From Daedaleopsis sinensis (lineage: Eukaryota > Basidiomycota > Agaricomycetes > Polyporales > Polyporaceae), in contig CM066302.1 of NCBI GenBank assembly GCA_033807695.1, positions 3,038,001-3,102,000 on the forward strand: a stretch of 64,000 bases of DNA, in the 5' to 3' direction. The notes below the pieces were generated by a model. That model searched no databases and was not told the DNA's origin. It was given only the letters and a program-made list of their open reading frames with translations. This document shows, in pieces, positions 56,033 through 64,000 of this stretch; the stretch's first letter is position 1, and each line of letters starts with the position of its first letter. A program made the translations under genes and the position numbers.

Positions 56033-57935
56033 TCAGAACGTGAGCACCTTGTAATTCCTGATGGCAGATTTCTGCGAACACGTCCGAGTCAGCATCCATG
56101 CACATGAGCGACGCGGCCGCGAACGAGATTCTGGATCTGCACTCACACTCTGCACCAAGATCAACGAGTCCTCGCTGAGCATCGCCGCCGTGCACACTCC
56201 CCCGCCCAATGTCCCCTCCCAGCCGAGCGTCGTCTTCTTCCGGTGCCAGTACGGCAGCCGCGTCTCGACCTCGTCCACGAAGAACCGGCCCGCGGCCCAC
56301 GCCTTCGGTGCCGTCCGCAGCCCCGCTGCCATCATCCCGCCGCCCTCCCCGCCCCCGCCCCCGCCCCCGCCCCCATGTTCGTCCGCCGCCCCAGCCGCAT
56401 CCGCGGCGAGCGCGCGGCGCACGGCGAGCTGGTTGAAGTCGAGCACCGAGACGGTCTGCTGCACGCCCTTGCGACGCACCATCGCGAAGCGCATCCCGTG
56501 CACGTAGCACACCCACACAGCGTTGCGCATCCACGGCGCGAGCAGGAAGCGCGAGCCCGCGGGGCCCCACGCGTCCCACGGCACGACCGCGCCCGAGGGG
56601 GCCGCGGCGATCGCGGCGAGGAGGGTCGAGGCGGGGACGAAGGAGAGGAGGACGTTGTGCGCGTGGCCCGTGATGAACTCGAGGGTGACGACGAAGAGGC
56701 GGTCCGCGCGCGAGGTGCTGAACGGCACTTTGAGCGCGGGGTTGGGGCGCCAGTGCGGGGCGGGGTCGGAGCGGATGTTGATGCTCGTGGGCAAGCTGTC
56801 TGCGGTGAACTCGGGGTACAGGAGGACGCAGCGGTAGGGGACGGTCAGCACAGATGTGGGCTGCGGCTGCATGGCCTCGAGGTCTATGACCATGATCCGG
56901 CAAGTGCCGTCGTCTTCGACCTCGTCTTCGTCGTCCTCCGAGAGGTCGACATCGGGGTAGTGGGGAAGCAGGATGTAGCGTGGCGAGAGGAATGCGAAAG
57001 CAGGAATCTCCGAGCCTTGGAGGTGCTACAATGCGGGACGATCAACAGATAGTAGGGTGAGAGTGAGACGGCGAATGTGTTACCATTCGAAGGGCACCGG
57101 TTTGCCAGTCCCAGATTAGGAGTTCATTTTTGTCATCATTATCCACTAGGAGACCGAGGAGATTCTCCGAAGTTTGGATGGTGTATGCAGAAAGCCCTAA
57201 TTTGAGAGGACTGCATTCGAGTATCCCGCCCTTCGCGGCAGGATGGACCGCGCCTGTCTGGAGCGACCTGAGATGTACGCGACAGGTCATCACGTCGCTA
57301 CAAAATGAGCGAAACATTAGCTTCGTGGTCGATGTAGTTTGCCGATTCCCGAACAGAGTGACGACGAGCGAATGCGATCAGGAAGACTCACCCTGCACGA
57401 ACATTCTCGACGACGATGAGCAGGTCCTGCGCAGGATCCATGCTGAAGTCGCGGATGACAATGCCCATGTCCGGTATCTTCCACTGCTTCTCCTCGATCC
57501 CGCGGATGACGGAGGGCAACTGCCTGACCGTGAGGAGCCCTTCTTGATCGGCTTGTGCAAGCATGCCTCCGTACAGCTCCCAGACGTTCCCACCGAGCAT
57601 AGGATAATCCTGTTTCGACTTCCACTTGAGCGACCTCCATGCCTTTTGCCGTTCTCGGAGCATTGCGAGGCGGTCGGACGGTGTGAGAAGGCTCGGTGGG
57701 CCGTCTTCCATGCCCGAGACTGCGAGCTCAATCTTGTACTGCGCGGAGACATCATTATCGGTGTAGTCCTTGAAGAACCTGCAGACCTATCAGACGATGT
57801 GGTTAGGCAAGTAGCTTTGCATATTCCACAGCGGCTGAAGGTGAGTACCTGGCGGCAGCGCAAGAGATCGCGCCAGTCGAGGTCAGTAAGCACTGCGATG
57901 AGCAGTTCCGCAGGCAGAGACAGAAGAAGCGTCAT
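56033..57935 (-). CDS. F-box domain protein, second of a tandem pair
   Basis: Minus-strand gene from ATG 57935. MTLLLSLPAELLIAVLTDLD and WRDLLRCRQV is an F-box. The following exons include YKIELAVSGMEDGPPSLL, RQKAWRSLKWKSKQDY, RGIEEKQWKIPDMGI and NLLGLLVDNDDKNELLIWDW. The long exon 56893-56155 encodes FSTSRADRLFVVTLEF ... VHGMRFAMV, a glycine-rich insert (HGGGGGGGGGEGGG) and WAAGRFFVDEVETRLPYWHR. The last exon ends KVLTF then TGA at 56033. Exon structure matches the preceding paralog and looks intact. Likely an SCF ligase substrate receptor; target unknown. Confidence 0.8.
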
Positions 57936-58282
57936 AGTCGGTGGTGATAGTAGGATGGAGGAGCACAAAAGAGCTCTCCTCCTTGTTCGGGCGCTACAGT
58001 CTGGATCTGAGATCGTCGACGATGTCATAACGTTACAAGGCGGATCGGGACGGGGACGAGCTCCCATATTCCGAATTCAAGCTCGAGCGCAGGACAACAG
58101 ACGACAGCCAGACGACCCCCTCTCCTCTCCTCTACACCCACCATCGCTTGCCTCGCACCGTCTCAAGCCCTCCAGTCCCCTCCAGCTCAACCGGGGCGAA
58201 TACCACTTCTATTGCCTCCGACTGAACTCCACTTCCTCCGCGTCTCTAGTCTCAGCACGACCCACCCACGACCTCCATCATC
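57936..58282. other. Divergent promoter region between F-box gene and RCF1-like gene
   Basis: This 347-bp stretch separates the two divergent starts. It has C/T-rich tracts (CCCCCTCTCCTCTCCTCT near 58118) on the RCF1 side, typical of fungal housekeeping promoters. Confidence 0.45.
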
Positions 58283-58890
58283 ATGAGCACAGGGCCAGTC
58301 GGAGAGCCCCAAGTCCTCCTGGACGCGAGCGGGAACCCGATAGAGACCTGGGGAGGCAAATTCGAGCGCAAATTCAAGGAGAACCCCTTCGTGCCAGTCC
58401 GTACGTGTTGCATCCTCTGCGCTTATGCTGCGCATCGCTCATGCATTCCTATACGGGTACTATCACGCTCGAACGATCGTCGGCACACTCGAAACATGCA
58501 ACCATCCCTGCCTGCGGGCCAAAAGTCGCCGGCCTCACCACGGCGTCTCTCATCATCGCGGGGGCGAAGCTCCGCAGGCGCGACAGCACCTCGCTCAACC
58601 ACTGGCTCCGTGTGCGGGTGGTCATGCAGGGCCTCACCGTCGTCGCCGTCGTCGGCGGCTCGTGGTGGTACGGCCAGATGAAGCACCAGAAGGAGGCGGC
58701 CGCGGCCACGCAGCAGGACCGTATCATCGAGCGCGCCGCATTCGAGTCGCGCCTGCGTGCCGCGGAGGAGGTAGATCGTATGGAACGCGCGGAGGGGGAG
58801 CAAGCGGCGAAGGGGGTGGCGGAGAGGGCTGCTGGTGGCGGAAGCGGAGGGTGGTTGGGAGGGTTGGTGGGCAAGTCCTCGTCCAAGTAG
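58283..58890 (+). CDS. RCF1: HIG1-domain respiratory supercomplex factor 1-like protein
   Basis: Two exons, 58283-58400 and 58526-58890, splice in frame to 160 aa. The second exon begins LAGLTTASLIIAGAKLRRRD and continues LRVRVVMQGLTVVAVVGGSW. This is the two-helix HIG1 domain, with the QGxTVxA motif of Rcf1. FERKFKENPFVPV precedes the first helix, as in fungal RCF1. A charged C-terminal coiled coil follows (ERAAFESRLRAAEEVDRMER), then a Gly-rich end. Rcf1 is an inner mitochondrial membrane protein that associates with complexes III and IV and supports cytochrome c oxidase assembly. The length fits the family. The acceptor AAAAG is slightly weak but keeps phase and the HIG1 match. Confidence 0.85.
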
Positions 58891-59230
58891 TCGGTGGGTG
58901 GGCTCTGGTATGTACAGCCGCACACGACATGTATCTCTTGCATCTCTCCACTCACATCATGCACGACCTCTACCATCCTGGTGAATAATTGACAATTGTA
59001 TTCTAAGGAAACCGAGGGCGGGTCATCCGACATGCCGAGATTGTGGCTGCACTTCCGGCGCACAAGTCCATGCGTGGAGGAATCGGCCTGCATTTGGTGA
59101 TGAATTGACTGCAGGTAGGCATTGACACGCACACGTACTCCAGAGCGCTCCTCGTGCGACCATGCCCAGAGCTTCCTGCCCGTCCGTGCCCGATTTTGAA
59201 CGTACGTCCGTCACTCGAACCGCCCCCCGC
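58891..59230. other. Intergenic region between convergent RCF1-like and URM1 genes
   Basis: The 3' flanks of both convergent genes. Nothing else seen. Confidence 0.45.
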
Positions 59231-59643
59231 CTATCCGCCGTGTAACGTCGAGATGAACACAATCTCGTCCCCGTCCTTCACCTCGTAATCACCCTCGCCC
59301 TCGAGCTCCCAGTCCGTGTCGTTCACGAGGACGAGCACGCCCGGCCGTCTGCGAGACACGATGAGAAGCATCCGGCCTCGGAGTCGGATCGCGCGAACAG
59401 CGAGCCAGAAAAAAACACTCACACCGTCCCGTTCTCGACGAAGAGCTCCGCCCGCTCCTTGAGCAGGTTGTCCCGCAGCCAGAAGATGAGGTACGTTAAG
59501 TCCGCAGGCTTCGGGGTCGCATCCGCTGCGTCTCCCGCGGCTGGGGGCACATGTGCGGGGATGCTGACGCGGTGCGAACGCTGATTGGAGAACAGCAGCT
59601 CGAGGCCGCCGCCGAACTCGATCTTCAGGGATATGGTCGACAT
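59231..59643 (-). CDS. URM1: URM1 ubiquitin-related modifier / sulfur carrier
   Basis: Two minus-strand exons, 59643-59423 and 59348-59231, splice in frame to 112 aa. It begins [20 protein letters not shown] and contains [17 protein letters not shown] and [17 protein letters not shown]. It ends [14 protein letters not shown], with the C-terminal Gly-Gly required for thiocarboxylation. Urm1 is activated by the E1-like Uba4, donates sulfur for the 2-thiolation of wobble uridine in tRNAs, and can be conjugated to proteins. Length, beta-grasp pattern and terminal GG all agree with the family. There is a short extra loop ([16 protein letters not shown]) compared with yeast. Confidence 0.95.
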
Positions 59644-60603
59644 CGCGTTTCCGGGGCAGCAAAACGGCGGACGTGCAGCGAAAAAACGAGGTGGCGAGCG
59701 ATGAAGGGAAGCCCAGTGCGCGACTCACGAGGACCTCCTTCGGGTTCCAAGCTATACACGCAGGAGCGCCCGTGTGCGCTTGCCGACTGCCGAATGGGGT
59801 AACCGGTGTTTCCGAGCCTCCAAGGTTAGTTTCGACATAGCTTTGGAGCTTAATATGCATTGCTCACATCTCCGAACCTACCCAGTGTATGGCTTCTGTC
59901 TTTTTCGTCGTTGAGATGCGGTACGCAGCCCATGGTCGGGCGTGTCGTGCTTCATCGCCGACACAATCCACTGGCAGCCTCTGCCGAAGTCTGCCTGAGC
60001 TCGATGTCAGTCTCACAGCCGTTCAATGGAGGTCGTGCGAGCGGGATATCGGAATCGCTATCAGCTTCGCTGGCATCTTCCATATCGCAAGCCCCCGAAG
60101 TAGGCGACCTGCCAGGATGCGACCTACTCGGAGCGCGTCCCACGGATGCCCACTGGGAGTTATCCCACAATATTCGCTCGGCATACTGCCCCATGACTAT
60201 TTCGTCGGAGGATTCGTGCTAGCCCGTGGGCAAGGTTAACGCCCAGTCCTGGTATGCCCTCTTCGTCTGCTATCTGGGGTACCCAGAGCGCCAGCGCATA
60301 CCGTATGGCACCGCCTACTCCTTACCTGCGTCCGTTTGACAAGGAATGCAATTTATTGCTAGGCGGCGTGGGCCTGCGCCTCGGGATCATTCCCCTGCCA
60401 GTGCTATCGGCTGCTACTAGCGCGTTCTTGGATGGACGTTACATACCGGCGGTCCTCTCTACCGCCGTGGTTTGACGTGGAGCCGGAAAGCAAGTTTGAG
60501 ACGACGGTCCCTGCCAGGCCTCAAGCACAAGTACATAACCAGCCGAGCCGACCACCTTCGCCCCTCCTCCCCCGCTGATTCCTCTACCTCGCACACACAC
60601 ACC
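59644..60603. other. Divergent intergenic region between URM1 and the peroxidase gene
   Basis: I see no gene with coherent exons in this 960-bp stretch. It should contain both promoters. Confidence 0.4.
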
Positions 60604-62048
60604 ATGGCCCTGCCGTACATCCTCATCGCGCTCAAGCGGCTGTTCGTCATCGTCTTCTCCACCATCAAGGACGGGCTCGGGACCGCCGGCCTCTACCTCT
60701 GGGACTTCGCCCTCCTCCTCTTCAACCTCGTCACCCCCGACCTCCCCGTGGGCCATGTCATCCCGGAGGGCAGGCCCGGCCACGGCGGCGAGTGGCCCAA
60801 GTACGCGCCCCCGAGCGACGGCGACAGCCGCTCCCCGTGCCCCGGCCTCAACGCCATGGCTAACCACGGTGCGCAGACCTGCCCGGTTTAGCAGTCCGTG
60901 AAGCTCGAACTGACTGAACGCTCTGCTCTCCACCTTTTCCGTCACTCCGACCGTCCGTGTCCCGTGTCCCGTGTCCCGCGGCTGTGGTGTGCCTCTGCCT
61001 GACACTCACGCACGCACGCACGCACGCACACACAGGCATCCTCCCGCGTAACGGCAAGGGCATCAAGTTCGCGGAGCTGCACACCGCGATCCAGCATACG
61101 TACAACGTCTCCGCGCCGTTCTCGCACTTCCTCCCGCGCGGCGCGGCGCAGCTGCTCACGCGCGACCTCGCGCACGACACCTTCGACCTGTCCGACGTGA
61201 GCGTGCACAACATGATCGAGCACGACGCCTCCTTCTGCCGTGAGTCCCGTCCCAGTCCCAGTCCCAGTCCCAGTCCCAGTCCCAGTCCCAGTCCCAGTCC
61301 CAGTCCCAGTCCCAGTCCCAGTCCCAGGCCTCCGCGTCTGCCGTCCAGCTCCCCCTCCGCTTCCCCCTTCAGTGCTCTTCTTACTGCTGCTGCTCGTCAT
61401 ACCTGGTGCCGTGGCTGACGCAGAGATTGCAGGGGACGACATCGCGTTCGACGTGCACCAGACGGCGATCGCGGTGCCCGTGCTCAACGACATGCTCTCC
61501 TCGGGCACGGGCGCGGGCGGGAACCTCACCCCGGCCGACCTCTCGCGCTTCCTCGGCAAGCGGCGCGTGCAGTGCCGCACGCAGAACCCGCAGTTCAGCC
61601 TCTCGCTCGCCCAGAAGTTCATCGGGAGCACAAAGTGCGTCGCCTCGCTCTCGTTGTGTGTGTGTGTGTGTCTATGTTCGAGCTGACGCTGACCTCTTCC
61701 TTCTCCCCTCTCTCCCCCCCCTCTACCCTCTCCCCTCTCCCCTCCCTCTCCCTCGCCGTCTCACCGTCGCTCGATCTCTCACCCCCGCCTGTTTGCGACG
61801 GCAGCGCGGCGTTCGTGTACAAGGTCTTCGGGGGCATCGTGTCCGACCTGCGCGCGTTCCTGCTCGAGGAGCGCCTCCCGGCGGGCTGGGAGCCCCGCGT
61901 GCGCCACCGCGCGGGCCTCACGATGCTCGAGATCAACAAGACGATCGGCCAGATCGAGTTCGGCGTCCCGCAGGAGGTCGACGGCTCGATGCAGGCGCCG
62001 CGCGGCGCGGACGCGGGTGCGCCCGGCCTGTCGAAGAAGGGGCTGTAG
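60604..62048 (+). CDS. Heme-thiolate peroxidase (chloroperoxidase / unspecific-peroxygenase family)
   Basis: Four exons, 60604-60868, 61036-61239, 61433-61634 and 61805-62048, splice in frame to 304 aa. PCPGLNAMANHGILPR is the family motif with the proximal Cys heme ligand; exon 1 ends inside it. EHDAS supplies the acid-base Glu-His-Asp set of chloroperoxidase-like and short UPO enzymes. The C-terminal GGIVSDLRAFLLEERLP fits the fold. The N-terminus (ALPYILIALKRLFVIVFSTI ... LYLWDFALLLFNLV) is long and hydrophobic, more like a membrane anchor than a cleaved signal, so it may not be a classical secreted UPO. Expected chemistry: H2O2-dependent oxygenation or halogenation. Introns carry simple repeats. 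Confidence 0.88.
61012..61033 (+). repeat. (CACG)n microsatellite in peroxidase intron 1
   Basis: Five or so CACG units followed by CACACA just before the acceptor AG. Confidence 0.8.
61249..61327 (+). repeat. (CCCAGT)n hexanucleotide tandem repeat in peroxidase intron 2
   Basis: About a dozen or more CCCAGT units, starting a few bases after the GTGAGT donor. Confidence 0.9.
61655..61670 (+). repeat. (TG)n dinucleotide repeat in peroxidase intron 3
   Basis: Eight TG units shortly after the donor; a C/T-rich tract follows to about 61780. Confidence 0.85.
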
Positions 62049-62487
62049 CTGCAGCACGGCGGTTGTGGTCATGGGCGCATCGCCCATGACGAGGACAGTG
62101 GACAGTTGTCTTTCAGATTTCACTAGTACTCGTGATCGTGAACTGCGACCGAGGACTCTTTATATGTCTTGGCTATGCAGATCCGTGCTCCCATGTTGCT
62201 CCCCGGGGTTTGTTCTCCGGGACAAGCCCGAAGGCTTGAAGTACTGTACGGTACACCACCTTAATAATTGGCTTACACCATGCGAAATCCGAGCTGTGGT
62301 CTTCCACCAAATTCTGTGCGTGCAGACAAACGCAGACACAAGGTAATATCCTCCATGATGTGGTGGAGGGGCCCCGGGTCCCGGGCACTTACCACAAACT
62401 GCGCGGCGACGTCCAGGACATACGAATACGACGTCTCGGGAAGATATGCAGCATCAATAATGTTACTTTTAAGATAGATGTTGCGGG
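62049..62487. other. Intergenic region between convergent genes
   Basis: The 3' flanks of the peroxidase gene (plus) and the leucine-rich gene (minus). A short palindrome, GGGCGCATCGCCCATGACG / CATGGGCG, lies near 62070-62090 and could be part of a transcript end. No gene. Confidence 0.4.
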
Positions 62488-64000
62488 TCAATCGCGCTGC
62501 ACGACACCCGGCGGGGGCATGAACCAATGCCGCAAAGTCGGTCCGTTCTTCTGGACCTTCAACTCGTAGTCACTCCTCCCGGGATACCGTACGGCCTGAA
62601 CAGTAATCAGTAAACATTCAATCGATCGGTCGATATGCGGAGGGCGAGCCTGCGACGGCCACACTCACCGTCCACGTCCTGCTGTCCGCGACGATCTTCT
62701 CGAGGCTCGGCTGGGCCATCAGGAGCGAGCGGATCTCGTTCTTCTGAATCGGCGCGCGCTGCGGGTGCTTCGTGTGCGCGTCGCCGATGTCCGTGAGGGT
62801 GTGTATGCGCTTCGCCTGCGCGAGCGCGTCCTGGAACCAGCTCTGCGGGAGCAAGAGCGTGAGCAGACGGTTCAAGATTTCATCAAGTGAAGGGAGAGGC
62901 GGCGCGTACCAGCTCCTTCACGGGGACGTTCAGCTTGAGCGTCTCGAGCTCCCTGCATTTCCGGCAGACGAGCATCGTGCTCTCGCGCGAAAGCGTGCAG
63001 TTGCGGAGGGCGACGTGGGCGAGCGTAGCCTTATGGCCGCTCACGAGGTTCTGGACGAAGTGGTCGCCGAGCGTGATCTTCTCGGACACCTTGAGCGAGA
63101 GAGACTTGAGCGGGCAAGCCCACATTCGCGTGTGGTTCAAAATGGCCGTCCATAGAGCTGGAGTCGAGGTATCTGGTGTCGGCGGGCATTGGGTGTCGAT
63201 TGCGAGGTGTTGGAGGAGGGGTAAAGGTGACACCACGATCGGCATCGCTCGAGTGGTTGGCTAAATCAAGTAAAAGTGAGACGGCGCGGTAACGGGTGAA
63301 TGCTAGTGTGCACGCACGTAGCTCGTGAACGCTAAGCTTTGGAGTTGCGGTGTATAATTGAGAAGATGGAGGACTGCGTTTTGATCGACTTTCGGGCAAT
63401 TCAGTATATGGAGACTGTTCAGGAGCGGGAGATTGGCTAGAACTGCCTCCATAATGTCCTGGCTCAGCGATTGAATAGACTGCCCGCGAACGTCAATGCT
63501 CGGCCGAAGGCAAGATACGTAGTATCGCTCCTACCGTCAGAGTAAGTGACGCGAGCGTGGGCTTGAGCGCCTGAGTCCATCTCGGAAGTATATCGACGAC
63601 GATCCACGATCCGGAGTCAAGAGTGAGCGCGCGCAGGCCAGTTATCTTTACCAACTGCGTTGCCTGGTCGGTTGTGAAGCTGGCGATGAAGCGCAGTTGT
63701 TCCAACGAATCCTTCTCCTGGAGGGCGAGCAAGAAGTTCGGCATTACGTCTCGTGTGCATGTGAAAGATCCCAGGTTCTTGCATAGGTTAATAGTGCGTA
63801 TGCAGTCGTCCATGAATTGTGGATTGGGCATGAATTTGACGGTAGGCATGTCACGCACGTCTATCCAAGGGTTGTCAGAGGGTGTGTGTGAGAAACTGCA
63901 CCAGCATGCTAACCAATATGCCGAACATGGGTCGCAAGATCGGGATGCGCCAGCACCGCAGCGAAAGGTGAAATGATCTGAAAGTCTTGTGGGTATACGT
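62488..64000 (-). CDS. Leucine-rich F-box-type protein, 5' end outside the window
   Basis: This minus-strand gene continues past the right edge of the window, so the F-box end is missing. Visible exons encode NPQFMDDCIRTINLCKNLGS, RFIASFTTDQATQLVKITGL and LRALTLDSGSW. Next come LPLLQHLAIDTQCPP, LKSLSLKVSEKITLGDHFV and CRKCRELETLKLNVPVKEL. Then AQAKRIHTLTDIGD, RTWTV, and a final exon PGRSDYELKVQKNGPTLRHW ending in TGA 62488-62490. The repeated L..L.L pattern is that of the leucine-rich-repeat half of basidiomycete F-box/LRR proteins. Probable role: substrate recognition in an SCF ubiquitin ligase. Exact exon borders were not all fixed. Confidence 0.7.

Overview
The window is nuclear DNA of an Agaricomycete (mushroom-forming basidiomycete, possibly a polypore). 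The evidence is short introns of about 45-70 bp with GT-AG borders in nearly every gene, several FunK1 fungal-type kinases, F-box families, a KDZ transposase and a heme-thiolate peroxidase. I saw no rRNA genes, tRNA genes or CRISPR arrays. All exon models are conceptual splices made by eye; where I give exon borders, reading phase was checked across each junction.

Layout. 1-2148: no recognisable gene. 2149-9069: two tandem paralogous secreted S41-type serine proteases. 9586-11415: an F-box protein. 11.9-13.35 kb: a protein resembling the alkylpurine (3-methyladenine) DNA glycosylase fold. 14.4-52.4 kb: a tandem array of four FunK1 kinase genes (A, B, C, D) broken by two transposons. 52.9-57.9 kb: two F-box genes plus a duplicated F-box tail fragment. 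58.3-62.0 kb: three conserved genes, an RCF1-like HIG1 protein, the ubiquitin-like sulfur carrier URM1, and a chloroperoxidase/UPO-type heme-thiolate peroxidase. 62.5 kb to the end: the 3' part of a leucine-rich F-box-type protein that runs off the window.

The main discovery is a DNA transposon of about 27.1 kb (17797-44924) of the Kyakuja-Dileera-Zisupton (KDZ) superfamily. It sits in the promoter of FunK1 gene B. It is bounded by an 8-bp target-site duplication, and paralog A shows the equivalent unfilled site. It has 56-bp inverted repeats that each contain a 12-bp-arm hairpin. It carries an apparently intact 1092-aa KDZ transposase with a CxC2-like cysteine cluster and a TET/JBP-family 2-oxoglutarate/Fe(II) dioxygenase with its HxD...H ligands present. 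Cargo includes a small Cys/coiled-coil protein, an 864-aa unknown, an HMG-box-like protein, a GRF-like zinc-ribbon protein and further unknowns. The right part is an extremely CpG-rich, hairpin-filled repeat zone. The combination suggests a mobile element that carries its own DNA-demethylation and chromatin functions.

A second element is a 1410-bp non-autonomous Copia-type TR-GAG retrotransposon (49788-51197). Its 182-bp LTRs read as identical, it has a 5-bp target duplication, and its primer site matches the anticodon arm of initiator tRNA-Met. It lies inside an intron of FunK1 gene D in the sense orientation. FunK1 B, C and D have lost successive parts of the kinase domain compared with A.
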